In this document: piece after piece, positions 53,001-62,583 of the stretch
Layout of the letters: every line of letters begins with the position of its first letter
How positions within the stretch are numbered: position 1 is the stretch's first letter
NCBI RefSeq assembly: GCF_963678635.1
Contig: NC_087062.1
Location: forward strand, 76,998,349 to 77,062,348
DNA length: 64,000 nucleotides
Direction of reading: 5' to 3'
Origin: Symsagittifera roscoffensis
Taxonomy: Eukaryota; Xenacoelomorpha; Acoela; Convolutidae
Translations under genes and position numbers: made by a program
The notes under the pieces: generated by a model
What the model saw: only the letters and a program-made list of their open reading frames with translations
The model's database searches: none
What the model was told of the DNA's origin: nothing

Positions 53001-54670
53001 TTGAGTTTACAAGGAACCTTGAGACATAAATTCTGTCAACAGAAAGTTTGTCGACATAAAGACTACTTTTTTGTTAATTCTCCATGGTTAAGAGTAATGA
53101 ACGAAGTGAAGACTCTTTTATAGGTCTTGGTTATTTTTTTTTCGAAAAAACTTTTAAATTGCTCTGATAACTACAGATATGCATTCATACTTATTAATTT
53201 ATTTATGAATGCACTTGGGTTTACATGCACTTTTTGAATTCAATGTAATTCATCTGCTGAAAGTTCCGTAAATAGCAAGAAACTGGCGTATAACGTGGAA
53301 ATGGCGCAAAAAAACGGGAACCGTTTCTAGTTTCGCAGGTTGATTTTAATTTGATCCAACCTTCTCAGGTTGGGTTAATGTTATCAAAAAAGCGCCAATT
53401 ATAATTTTTTCTAGAAATTCAAAGAGCTTAAAGGGAATTTTTTGTTGAAATTACAAGTTTGAGATTTTTTCATTATAGTCGGTGTTTTTCTTTCCGTTTA
53501 TTTGCTTTCATTACTCTTTTCCATTTGTCAGCTGGCTAAGTTTACACTAGCGAGATTGAGAGCCTAGAGAATTAGTGCGGACCTTCGTTTTCCAACCTAA
53601 CTCGCAAATAAAAAGTGTTCACTTATTTGGTGACACTTTTGCTATAATCACGACCTGTAGCATTGAAAGTTTCATAGCATCTGTCCTCTGCTTTATTTTT
53701 GGCTGGTGTTTGTGATTTATTAAGCATTTATGGGTGAGTGGTTAGTGCGTGAGACTCATAATTTCTAGGTCGCAGATCGAATCCGAAACGTAGCCGATTT
53801 TTTTTTACTATTTCGAGGCTGATTTCTAATTTACAGAGCTGCTTTTTTGTTGTGTTCTTGCAAGTGTTTGCGAAGCTCAGCTTCGCCTATATGTATAACT
53901 TTTTAAGAGTCGATGAACGAAGTTCAAACTGTTTTATTGGTCGCGATGATTTTTTTTTTCAGTTAAAATCTTCAAAATTGTTTAGGCTTATATTTATTTC
54001 GCAGTATGACCTTCGATTTCTTTTTAAGTTCAGTTCATATCCTGTCGAAAGGAAGGCAATTTCCACTATCGAACGTTAAAAAGGTTAATGTGACGAAAAA
54101 TGATTTCTAGTTTCGAAAGTAGAGTTTCGAAAGTAGAAATTTCAGATCAATATATAAAAATCTTGATTTCGGGTTGTTTGCTTAAGACCCCGTATTTTTC
54201 CGACCACGAAGGTATTTTTGCTGAGAACAATCTGTACTGCATACATAGCAACCACTGTTTCTTGCTCAAATTCCGTTGTGTTTTTTTTCTACAATAGTAT
54301 AGATTATGAGCTTAATATATGCTTTTGTTTTGGAGTGCGTTATTATGCGTTGACAAAAGCCACAACTTTTCTAATACTGAGTCGCACTCTAAAGTTTTAC
54401 TGTAAAAGCGTTCCGTTTGGCGTTAATTTCTTTGTAAAAGGAACATTTAGATGTTTTTTTGCGTGAATGTAGGGAATAGAACAGCTGAAGAGAGAAGACG
54501 CGACTTGGGAGAAGAGTTCTGGTATGAAGGGGCTTCGCAATGTGTTTGGAGATCACTTCAGCTACCGCTGGTTCAGTCCCTTCCACACATCATCACACTT
54601 CTACCGAAACAACGGGGGCTTGGGCAACGCCAAATCCAGCTACAAGTACTCGCCCCTCTACAACGTATAG
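43657..54670 (+). CDS. ZDHHC3/7: DHHC palmitoyltransferase, ZDHHC3/ZDHHC7 type, six exons, 409 aa
   Basis: Exons 43657-44032, 44446-44633, 47194-47415, 51286-51376, 51991-52145 and 54473-54670 (1230 nt, 409 aa plus stop), with GT..AG borders throughout. It S-acylates cytosolic cysteines of membrane proteins, in this family mostly at the Golgi. There are four membrane spans, two each in exon 2 and exons 4-5. The cysteine-rich domain is in exon 3, with the D-H-H-C catalytic motif at residues 240-243 (nucleophile C243). The post-TM4 motif S-T-G-I-E-Q-L-K corresponds to the TTxE site, and N-V-F-G-D-H-F lies in the C-terminal region. The N-terminus (about 110 aa, Ser/Ala/Gly/Gln-rich, probably disordered) is longer than in vertebrate ZDHHC3/7 (about 300-330 aa). 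The C-terminus S-P-L-Y-N-V fits a class II PDZ ligand, as does that of ZDHHC3. ZDHHC7 is an equally good name. Confidence 0.93.
44446..44633 (+). CDS. ZDHHC3/7: DHHC gene exon 2 (TM1-TM2)
   Basis: The acceptor is TTGTTTAG|ACTGC. It reads [18 protein letters not shown], a span, then [16 protein letters not shown], a second span, ending K-A-M-C-T-D-P. The donor is CCG|GTAAGT, phase 0. Confidence 0.92.
44634..47193. other. DHHC gene intron 2, repeat-bearing, no gene
   Basis: Contains a fragment of the AGAGTC repeat family (46029-46060), three palindromic-core relatives (46285-46312, 46434-46472, 46941-46977) and a segment (45545-45690) inverted relative to 42120-42260. Nothing coding is recognised. 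Confidence 0.6.
46434..46977. repeat. Two palindromic-core copies in DHHC intron 2
   Basis: 46434-46472 has TGTATCGGAAAGGGCGCGAAG then CTTTGCTTAGC; 46941-46977 has TTGTATCGTGGTTTGAAGC then TTCGCTTTGTC. Both are decayed relatives of the core at 22784. Confidence 0.6.
47194..47415 (+). CDS. ZDHHC3/7: DHHC gene exon 3 (catalytic DHHC cysteine-rich domain)
   Basis: 74 codons. The zinc-binding pattern is [24 protein letters not shown]. The D-H-H-C codons are 47347-47358. The exon ends K-Y-F-V-L-F-T with donor ACC|GTAAGT. Confidence 0.97.
47690..48010. repeat. tRNA-like dispersed repeat, intron copy
   Basis: Shares with 58065-58345 the block GGTTAACAACTTGTTTA, then ATCACTTG, a tRNA-like stretch ACTTAGCCTAGAGGTAA..GGTCCTGGATTGG, and TTAGTTGTCACATC. 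The B-box-like part is decayed here, compared with GGGTTCGAATC in the other copy. Confidence 0.65.
48258..48545. repeat. Dispersed repeat with poly-C and GCGGATCTAGG start
   Basis: Starts GCAGAGGCGGATCTAGG, ends in TTTTTTCGACG, a run of C (48481-48499), and ATTAGTATAGATTGGC. A diverged relative is at 63590-63800, with GGGCTAATCCAGGG, TTTTTTCGTCGGGCG, a poly-C run and ATAGTATATATTGCCG. Possibly a MITE-like element; terminal repeats were not established. Confidence 0.55.
48634..48687. repeat. 27-bp perfect tandem duplication
   Basis: Two identical units starting CGACATGCTTGAAAATTTG at 48634 and 48661. Confidence 0.95.
48939..50000. repeat. AGAGTC foldback repeat family, three copies in DHHC intron 3
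   Basis: Copies start at 48939, 49371 and 49685. Each begins AGAGTC(G/A)ATGAACGYAGT..GACTCTTATATAGG, in which AGAGTC and GACTCT are inverted. They continue with TTTCAGGAAAAGTC, AACTCCACTATCG and CACGAAAAACG blocks for about 300-400 bp. In the first copy the arms extend to 12 bp (48939-48950 and 48980-48991). Confidence 0.8.
51286..51376 (+). CDS. ZDHHC3/7: DHHC gene exon 4 (TM3)
   Basis: The acceptor is TTTTTTAG|TTCTAC. It reads [21 protein letters not shown], a span, then V-L-A-D-W-G-D-K-D. The donor is GACA|GTAAGA, phase 1. The frame read past the donor (to 51567) is not coding. Confidence 0.9.
51991..52145 (+). CDS. ZDHHC3/7: DHHC gene exon 5 (TM4)
   Basis: The acceptor is TACTGTGTAG|AGCGT. 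With the A from exon 4 the junction codon is Lys. It reads [10 protein letters not shown], then [20 protein letters not shown] (span), ending N-I-I-D-D-S-T. The donor is ACC|GTAAGC, phase 0. Confidence 0.9.
53565..53800. repeat. Repeat family C with tRNA-like segment
   Basis: AACCTAACTCGCAAAT start, GGTGACACTTTTGC, then GGGTGAGTGGTTAGTGCGTG, GAGACTCATAATTTC and GGTCGCAGATCGAATCCG (53728-53790). These look like the D arm, anticodon arm and T arm of a tRNA. It is too decayed to be a functional tRNA. A sister copy is at 56010-56890. Confidence 0.65.
53855..53895. repeat. Palindromic dispersed-repeat core, DHHC intron 5
   Basis: TTCTTGCAAGTGTTTGCGAAGCT then CAGCTTCGCCTATATG. GCGAAGCT and AGCTTCGC are inverted. 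Confidence 0.75.
54473..54670 (+). CDS. ZDHHC3/7: DHHC gene exon 6 (C-terminal tail)
   Basis: The acceptor is GTGAATGTAG|GGAATA. It reads [13 protein letters not shown], then [18 protein letters not shown], ending Y-S-P-L-Y-N-V and TAG (54668-54670). Confidence 0.92.
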   Translation, partial: GIEQLKREDATWEKSSGMKGLRNVFGDHFSYRWFSPFHTSSHFYRNNGGLGNAKSSYKYSPLYNV

Positions 54671-54716
54671 CCCAGTAGTATCTTCTAAAATGATGTTCAC
54701 ATCTTATCTCCACGGC

Positions 54717-54722
54717 AATAAA
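54717..54722 (+). terminator. Possible poly(A) signal of the DHHC gene
   Basis: AATAAA 46 nt after the stop. It would give a very short 3' UTR; later AT-rich signals are possible. Confidence 0.35.
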
Positions 54723-56009
54723 CTGACAAGCGATCAGTGTGTAAATACAAACTCTGTGGGTTGAAAAAGATAGCGGAAACAGCGCTAATAGTGTGTAGAT
54801 TTGTTGTGTTTTATCAACTATCCTAATAGCAGCTATGCCCTTAACAACCTAAAGTGCTTTTCCTTCAGTGGATAATACATATATCATTAGTCCAACCAAG
54901 TCTTGACAAGACAATGTTAGTAGCCTTGTCCTCAACTGCTCAAACTGAAAAAAAACAAAGACCAAATACTGTTAGTGAAGTTATCTCGTTCAGTTTCATT
55001 ACGCAAATGACTTCGAGAAAATGCAGAAAAATAAGATGTGCAAAAATTATATCAAATTATTATTGTTTTCCCTTGTTGCTTTGAATTTAATTATAAACTT
55101 TTAATTTGTAAATTTTCACAATTTGTTTTCTAAAGAGCAGTTTTTTCTCGGCAGTCATACAGGCTTTCAAGGTATGTAAAAATAATGACTGTCAGTCCAG
55201 GGTATGATCTTCGAAAGTGCGGACGATTTTTTTGGCGCATCTAGAAGTTGCATGAAACAGGGAATGTCGGCAACGAGCTACAAAGGTCATTCATTCGGCT
55301 CAATTGGCTGAACAAAAAAGCGCTCAACAATTCAGAAGATAAACTCATAGAATGTTTTGAGTGACCGCAAAGTTGTGATATTTTGCTCACAACTTTCCAA
55401 AATAAGCATTCTAATAAAAATTGGTGCAGCGTGGCTGTACACTCAAGGGAACGCTTGTGTCATAGTGCGAATCCAACCGAATTCGCATATTTTAGTTTCA
55501 CTAAAGTTGGCAGTTTTGCTATTGTTAGAGTTTATCAGCATTTATTGGAATATGTTTATTGTTCCCGTTTGATGAAAACAGGTATTGTGAAAATGGATGG
55601 GATTTGGTTTTCCACGTTCATTTGTTTAGTGACTTTTTGGAACTTTTTTGCACTTTTCGCAATTTTTTTGAAAACTACCGTACCGATTTTCAAAAAAGGT
55701 AACCTACTCTCCTGAGTGCATGCATGTTCCGCTTGTCTCTTGTTTTCCATAAACCACGTTCGACGGCCGTTCGACCCTCTGCCGACCAAATGGTCCCCCT
55801 TTTGTACTATTTTGAGATAGCCATTTTTAACTGACCCTAAAATTTTCTCAAAGGTGCGATTGGAGCCAATATCTTCTAATTTTAAGAGGCGAGCGCGCGC
55901 CAAAAAAATGCGGTTTCTTGGTCAACATTTTCCAAAATGTGTCTTAAAGCGTTTTTTGCCTGTTTACACTTGCGAAGTGAGTGTATTAGTACGAACCTTC
56001 TTTTTTTTC
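54723..56009. other. Downstream of the DHHC gene, no gene recognised
   Basis: AT-rich. A 115-codon basic frame on the minus strand (55556-55903) has no recognisable domain or conserved neighbour. Confidence 0.45.
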
Positions 56010-56890
56010 TGAACCAGTCGCAAATATTGGTGCCAGTTTTGGGGCACCTTTATAGATTTTTCATAGCATGGGCTTTGGCATTCGAATAGTAATAAGTTAA
56101 CTTAGTTGATGCATTTTCAATTCATTAAATGAACCGAAAGAAGTGAGTTGTTTCATATAACATAGGAATAATGAAAACTCGATTTTAGGAATTTTCTAAT
56201 TCAATATTTCTCGCAATTTTTTGAAATGCTTATTTTATACATAATATGGCTTTATGCTTTGCTATTTGTTACATGCAAAGTTAGTGTGGATGCCTTCCGT
56301 GTGTTATTATCCAAATTATTACATGCAAAATTAAGTAATTGTTTTTGGTGCCACTGTTGCTGAATTGCATTGGCAATTTATTAGCATATGTAGCTGCTTT
56401 ATTCGTGACTAGTGTTTGTCAGTTGTTAAGCTTGCGTGGCTGAGTGGATAGTGCGTGAGACTCAAAATCTCCTGGTTGCAGTAGGTCGCAGATCGAATGG
56501 TAGACCTAGCCGAGCTTCAAGTCGATTTTTCTTTTTATCCATTGAACTTTTTTTTGCCGTTTTTCTTGGAAAATTTGAATGGTTGCTAAAACTTAACTTA
56601 ACTGTCTAGAATTATATATAATTGTTTTGATCTTTAAAAGGACAAAAGATGGTGGGCATTCAAAATCAAATGGAATATCATATCTTGAAAGACGGGTTGG
56701 AAAGAATTCTTTTGAGATTTTCGAAGACTATGTCTCAATAACTGTTTGAAAAAGGTTTTGCTTATAATCGATTATGCCTATTCTTTGTTTTTTCGTTTAG
56801 CTGTTTTATACGACTATGGTCGGAGCTTTATGTGCTAATTACGTAGTAACTGGCTATCTTTTATCGAACAAGCAATCACCGAACAAATGA
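56010..56890. repeat. Repeat family C, longest copy, with Leu-tRNA-like segment
   Basis: Contains GGTGCCACTGTTGC, TTGGCAATTTATTAGCA, then GCGTGGCTGAGTGGATAGTG and GAGACTCAAAATCTC (a 4-bp stem with a 7-nt loop whose middle triplet is CAA), then GGTCGCAGATCGAATGG (56435-56500), and later CGGAGCTTTATGTGCTA (56821-56837). It resembles a decayed tRNA-Leu(CAA)-derived SINE head. Confidence 0.6.
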
Positions 56891-58064
56891 CGATAGGAGA
56901 CAATGGTTAACAAATGACGTTGAGGACAATGTTTCAGCGAAGATCATGAATATTGTAGAAGTTTGTTTCAATCCAAAATCTGGATAAGTATCAACTTAAG
57001 ATCTTTCCATATGTCAAGGCCAAATATTTGGACAGATTGTCTTGAAGTTTTGAGAAATGTTTTAAATATCGAGAATTTGAAATTTCAAATCCTAAAACAT
57101 AAATAAGGATGCTGACTGAAAGGGTACTGATTTATTAAAGGATGCTGATTAGTATGTTGTCCGATTTGTCGTGTTACTAGTGAAATCACTTTTGTGTATA
57201 GCATTAACGAATGCTGACTTCCAGTAAGATAGCCATTCGATAAGAACTGTTTCAGCTTTGAAAAATCAATGGAGCTGAATTATCTGCACATTGAATTAGT
57301 AAAAGGCCCGGCCCAGCCGCACATGAGTTTTCTGATTGTTCCAAGTAGTCTCGATCAATTGATATAATCGGACAAACCTCGTACCAACTGATTTTGCTCA
57401 TTCTGTTCATACTAGCAACCAGAGATATTGATTTCGAGTCGAATACTGAGCTGAAATACTTTGAAAAGCTCTGCTTTTTAAATGTCAGTCGTTGCTATTT
57501 CCAAATCTAATTGCATATCAGAAGGAGGCGAGTTATTCTTGCTGAGCAGATTTTTGAAGTTCATTTAAATTGCACTTTTCAACTCGAGATACTTTTACCT
57601 CGATCACTTTAAAAACTGTAAAATCCATGTTTTTGCCGCTTTTTGTCTCGGACATTTAGCAAAAGCATTGTTTGAGAGGATTATCAATATGGAGCTTGAA
57701 AATTTTATCTCCGTTATGTAAAATAGAACATGGTTTTTCCGACTAGAAGTTCAATTTGTTATCATCTACTTCAGAAATTAAATGAAATAAAGGTTTGAAG
57801 GGTTCATTAGACTTTGGTTTATTAGTTGAAGCTTGAGAAAAACCATGTCGGCTTTTACTCTGCAATCTAGGTGAGCTTGTATGAAAACTATTGGATAACG
57901 TTTGCTAAAAACTGTGCTAGGGATATGAAAAGTCAAGATTTTTGATTAATGAAAACTGAATTTAAGTCTGTCTTTTTGCATGTTTAACGAAAGAATTTTT
58001 CCACGTTTCGTATATTGCAATGGTTAAGATTTTTTTCGGTTTTCCAGTTTGAATTCCGTGTTTA
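56891..58064. other. Intergenic DNA, nothing recognised
   Basis: AT-rich, only short frames. Confidence 0.45.
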
Positions 58065-58345
58065 TTACGCTTGGGATTAGCAAGCGTTCTCAAACAGGAA
58101 TACAGATTTTTTTTCGGGTTAACAACTTGTTTAACAGAATCACTTGTGTCTTGATACATAATAAATTGCAACTTCTATGCGTTCCCGGCCAACTTAGCCT
58201 GGAGATAACGAATATGCCTGGGACGACAAATGTCCTGGGTTCGAATCTGATCCGCACCTGTTTTTTTTTTCAAGCGATCGATTTTTTATTTGTCTGCTTA
58301 TCTGTTGTCGGCTAAGTTGTCACATCTTGGAAGTGTTTTTTGTTG
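58065..58345. repeat. tRNA-like dispersed repeat, better-preserved copy
   Basis: Starts TTACGCTTGGGATTAGCAAGCG (ACGCT/AGCG-type foldback), then GGGTTAACAACTTGTTTAAC. A tRNA-like stretch follows, with AACTTAGCCTGGAGATAACG (A-box-like) and CTGGGTTCGAATCTGATCC (B-box-like, about 58230-58248). The copy at 47690 and the fragment at 21310-21365 share parts. Confidence 0.65.
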
Positions 58346-58620
58346 CTACGCGCATTTTTCTTTAAGGTTGCTTTGAGTGTTTGATTTACTCCTATAATTT
58401 GTACTTTTACTTTCCTTGCTTTCGCATTTCCTTTGTTTTTTTTGTTTAGCTATAAAAGTTTAACGGCCCAAATAATTTTTTTATCGGCCTACAGACCTAA
58501 TTTTGGGTCGTTTCAAGATTAAGACAATTTAAACACTCCCCTCCACTTTTTCAATTTGGTTGTATGTTTACGAATCGGTTTGTTGAAGTTTCTTTAATGT
58601 TATGGAAAATTATTTCCTTA

Positions 58621-58755
58621 GAAAAATCCAAAACATTCTCCCACAGACTTTTTCGAAGGAATTTCCATCGAAAAATTATAGGGGTAGATTTGAGAAAACA
58701 GAAAAATCCAAAACATTCTCCCACAGACTTTTTCGGTTTTCTCAAATCTACCCCT
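58621..58755. repeat. 35-bp direct repeat combined with a perfect 20-bp inverted repeat
   Basis: 58621-58655 is repeated exactly at 58701-58735 (80 bp apart). The second copy forms the loop of a perfect 20-bp inverted repeat whose arms are 58680-58699 and 58736-58755 (arm start AGGGGTAGATTTGAG). The geometry is that of replication template switching. Confidence 0.9.
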
Positions 58756-58869
58756 CTCAAATTTTATGGACATCGGAATAGTCAAGTGTTCGATTTTTTG
58801 ACAGTTATCTTGAACTATTTGAATATTCGCGAAATCTACCCTGCCATTCCCGTAATTTTGGGTTCAATT

Positions 58870-59760
58870 CTGTGAGTGGGCTCCGGGAAAATTATATGCT
58901 CATGCGACTACGCATAATTTTTTGATTCCGCGCAAATTTTTTGCCCCTAGGATAAGTAAAAATTTTGATTTTGTGACCGTTTTTTTGAAAGTTTGTGACA
59001 TTTCTCAAAAACTACCCTCCAAATGTAAAATTTTGGGCTGAGTTGAAATTAAAGATTGCCTGAGTCCCTTCTGAATGATGAATCTGCCTTTCACACATTT
59101 TTTTTCACACAAACAGCTATGATTCTTGGAATCGTCAAATTTTTGATGTATTGACCGTTTTTTTGACGTTTCTCGATAACTATCCTGCGAAATCTGACAT
59201 CATTGGTTTAATCATATAAACAGATTGTTGAAAATTTTTCAACTTAGCTATGCGCAGTTTATTTTGAAAAGTTATGGCCTTCAAGCTGTGGAACTTTGAA
59301 AGTTTTTTTTTGGAATTTTTTTGATTTTACACGATAACTACTGTGGCAATAGCAGGTTGTGTTCAATCGCCAAACTCGGTCTTGGGAATCTTCTCTGCTT
59401 AAGTAGCCACAAATTGTTTTCTGCAGAAAAAATGGACTTTAGAAAGTCTTTTGACAGTTTCTTAATACTTTTGACCGTTCTTTAGAAATGTTTTGAATTT
59501 TCTTAAAATTTGCCCAATTAAACTTGAGACGAAAAGTTCAATTGAAAGAACCGGTTGCGATAGTTGTTCCTGTAGAACCCGCATGCCTAATTTGTTGTAA
59601 AAGAATTGTTATCTCCTTGGGAAAATTGATTTTAGTAGAGAAACAACTAAGGTTTTGGGCAAAGTCGAATTGTTGTAATCTCAATTTTCGTGCCGCATCA
59701 GAATAGAAACTTCATTCAAAGTCAATTACGTACATCAAGCTTTAACTGGGCCCTTAATTT
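58870..59760. repeat. Satellite family A array, distal locus
   Basis: Four or five units with TTTTTGACCGTTTTTTTGA, AAACTACCCTCCAAAT and TTATGGCCTTCAAG blocks. The array ends GCTTTAACTGGGCCC (59740-59754), followed about 60 bp later by a palindromic core. The same order is seen at 21960-22824. Confidence 0.75.
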
Positions 59761-59813
59761 TTGTTCACCTAGTTTTTTCAAATTTAAAAATTTTGGAAAA
59801 TATTATGTTTGGC

Positions 59814-59854
59814 ATATCGCAAGTGGTGCGAAGCTACGTTTCGCCTCTGTGTTT
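59814..59854. repeat. Palindromic dispersed-repeat core between satellite arrays A and B
   Basis: CATATCGCAAGTGGTGCGAAGC then TACGTTTCGCCTCTGTGTTTC. It links the end of array A to the start of array B. Confidence 0.8.
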
Positions 59855-59884
59855 CACTAGTTTTTGAATAAGGATTTCATTAGT

Positions 59885-61310
59885 GTGATGCTGTCAGGTT
59901 TTCCTCAAGGTTAGCGAATTTGGCCTCCAATTATGAATACTCAAATCATTTAAGTTAACGAGATACGACGATTAATGTGATTTTTTCAAACATTTCCAAA
60001 AAGAAATTTTGACAAAAAATTATTCGCAACCCAATAGTTGGGAGTTGTCCGGGTACTCTCAGGTATTGCCAATCTTGCCTCAAAATATGACGGCCCAAAT
60101 TTTTGTAGTTTTCGAGATATGACGTTTTCTTATGATTTTTTCCCAAAATTTTCCAGTTAAGTTAGATTCCAAAAAAGCAAGATTATAATTGGGCGCTGTC
60201 AGGGTTTTTTCAGGAGTTGCAATTTTTGCCTCCAAATATAACTGCTCAACTCTTTGTAGTTATTGAGATAACGTTTATGATTTTTTAAGTTTCAAATTTC
60301 CAGTCATGTCTTTAGGTACTGTGAGATTACTCTCAAGATTAGCAAAGCTTGCGTTCAAATGCGGTTGCTACAACTTTTTGAAGTTTCCAAGAACTGACGT
60401 TTTTTGTCTTTTTAAAAAAAAAATTCATTTCGAAGAACTTAGGTTTAGGTTGTTCTAAGAACTAAGATATTTAAAAAACTTCACAAAGTTTGAAAGGCTC
60501 ATTTTTATAATAAAGCGCTGTCAATTTTTTTCAGAGGTTGCAATTTTTGCATCCAAATATGACTACTCAAATCATTGAAGTTTCGGAGATTTGACGTTTA
60601 TTATGATTTTTCTACAAAAATTTCAGAAAACTTAGATTTACAAAAGTTCTCAAAATTGAAGAAACTTTGAACCCTGTTGTTGAATGCTGTCGGAGAATTC
60701 TCACGGGTTGCAAATCTTGCGTCCAAATGCTTAAATTTCCGAGAAAAATTTCAAAGAACTTACTTGTAAAAAACTTGACGAAATTTGAAATATCGAAATT
60801 AATAGTGAGACAACTTTATTGTCAGGGTACACTCAGGCGTTGTAAAATCTGGCTCCAGATATTAATGCTCAAATTCTTTAGTTTCTAAGATATGTCGTTT
60901 CTTATAATTTCCTCAAAATGTTTCTTGAAACTTAGGTTTTCAAACTTCACGGAAGTTGAAATTCCCTACCGTATTTGGGTGCTGTCAAGGTAGTTTCAGG
61001 ATTTGAAACTTTTTCCTCCAATTATGACTCCTGAAGTGTCCAAGATGGAACATATTTTCAATATTTTTCGGAAAACTTGAGTTAAAAAAACGTTAACTAT
61101 GAAATTCCCAACGAGGTTTGTGCTCTCAGTGGTTGCAAATCTGACTCCAAATTTCTCCAAAGGTTTTGTAGGTTTCCGAGGTATGGTTTTTTCATGGTTC
61201 TTCAAATTTTTAATTAAAAAAACTTATTTAAAAAAACTTTTTGAAATTATCAACTCTGTTATTGGGTGCTGGTATAGTGTCAGGTTATGTTTTCAATTTA
61301 TGCAGTTTTT
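59885..61310. repeat. Satellite family B array, distal locus (about nine units)
   Basis: Units average about 150 bp, with GCTGTCAGGGT or variants, then GTTGCAAATCTTGCCTCC-like and GAGATATGACG-like blocks. Markers lie near 59890, 60046, 60188, 60315, 60515, 60688, 60822, 60990 and 61115. Confidence 0.8.
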
Positions 61311-61914
61311 ATGAATTGTCAAAAGATCGAAGCAACAGAGGTGCGTTACACGCTAGTAATCTTCATTACAATTACACAATATGCTGAAGCATCCATTGAG
61401 TATCTGGAACAATTGTTGGCTTATAAAATGAAATAAAATGCTGACAAGATTAATTACAATAAAGAAAACATGCTGATGAAACCAAGCTTTTGGGAATTGA
61501 AAAATTGTACGCGAAGTGAGCATATCAGGAAAGGCGGCAAAAAGCGTGCCACTATGTTTTAGCCAAAATTTTGTCACTACTACATGGTATTTTCATCTTG
61601 AAGCTGTTGAGGTTACTGAGCTCACGATTTCATCAGATAAGAAAATTTCGGTGAGAAAAAGGTTTGTTTAAGATCACTGTTCTTACGATTTCATCAGATA
61701 AACAAGTTTCGATAAGAAAATTTAGGCTAGAAGTCAGGCGAGTAAGTAAAGTTAGTAGAGATTGTCTCTTGTGCAAACTACGCAGTTAAATCAGTTTCTT
61801 TAGTCGATTGATGTTTTTTTTATTGCCTGATTGCTCTTATAAAAAATTGAAATTTTTTTTCAATTCGAACATCTGATTTTTCTTGTCGTTCCTCTTGTAG
61901 ACAGACCTTGCTTT
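61311..61914. other. Intergenic DNA, short local duplication only
   Basis: ACGATTTCATCAGATAA occurs at about 61625 and 61687, within a roughly 62-bp diverged tandem pair. Nothing coding is recognised. Confidence 0.5.
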
Positions 61915-62583
61915 TCAGTTTCTCGATTCCCTTGAGAAAAGTTTTTTCACATTAACGTGGATCTGGAAATTTTTAAGATGGTAACTCCTAGCAAACACTT
62001 GGTGCATAATCACTGAGTTAGAATTTTTGCTAGCTTTTGAGTTTCTGTTTCCCTTGTTTTTGATATCAATTTTTTCAAATTGTTCGACCGATTGGATATG
62101 CCTTTCGCTTCTAATTTCATGGACAAAATTTTCATTGACATCACTCAATTCAGACTCAAGTCTTTTGTTGAAAATAGATTCAGTTTCAGGAGTTTTATTG
62201 GAATGAATTGTTTGTTAGTTGGATGTTCTGCTTGCTTACTTCTAGATTCTACAGGATGTCAGTCCTCGTACAAGCGTGTCACAATAAGATAGCGGAAACT
62301 CAGAAAACAGTTTTTCAACAGTTTTTACAGATCAGAGATTGCACTTTTCAACGCAGGTAGCTTAGTTTCTATGCTTTTTGAAATAGTTTCATTGGCGTTC
62401 TTCTCTTTTTTGGTTTCTATTGATGAAATTTTTGCTTTAAAGGAAACTTCGGGCTCTATGCAGTTATTGCAAATCCACGGACAGTTTTGACGTTTCCAGA
62501 GCTAGTTCACATAATCTTTTGATAGGTTCTCGCTCGTTCCATGGAAGCAGGCTGAGCAATTTTTGCAGCGTATGGCAGGATTA
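61915..62583 (-). pseudogene. LINE ORF1 relic: PHD-like finger plus coiled coil
   Basis: On the minus strand 62583-62470 reads R-C-K-N-C-S-A-C-F-H-G, a stop-bearing stretch, then N-C-P-W-I-C-N-N-C: a C-x2-C..H..W-x-C-x2-C pattern of PHD-like fingers. A coiled-coil-like segment follows (I-S-S-I-E-T-K-K-E-K.., to about 62325), then a Glu/Lys-rich frame (62200-61915: E-S-E-L-S-D-V-N-E-N-F). PHD plus coiled coil is known in ORF1 of CR1-type LINEs. An alternative is a host zinc-finger pseudogene. No ORF2 is recognised beside it. Confidence 0.5.

Larger units (their letters stand above)
52361..54130. repeat. AGAGTC foldback repeat family, copies in DHHC intron 5
   Basis: Starts at 52361 (GAGTAATGAACGTAGTGAG), 53091 (AGAGTAATGAACGAAGTGAA) and 53906 (AGAGTCGATGAACGAAGTT), each followed by CTCTTWTATAGGTC-like bases and the downstream blocks seen in intron 3. 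The stretch 52500-52860 is a decayed further copy. Confidence 0.75.
52146..54472. other. DHHC gene intron 5, filled by repeats
   Basis: Further AGAGTC-family copies (52361, 52500 decayed, 53091, 53906), repeat family C with a tRNA-like segment (53565-53800) and a palindromic core (53855-53895). No gene. Confidence 0.7.

Noticed and set aside
53728-53790. Functional tRNA gene
   Set aside because: Stems are mismatched and no acceptor stem closes; it sits inside a dispersed repeat.
55556-55903. 115-codon basic minus-strand frame
   Set aside because: No recognisable domain, no splice context, length not exceptional for a single open frame in 64 kb.
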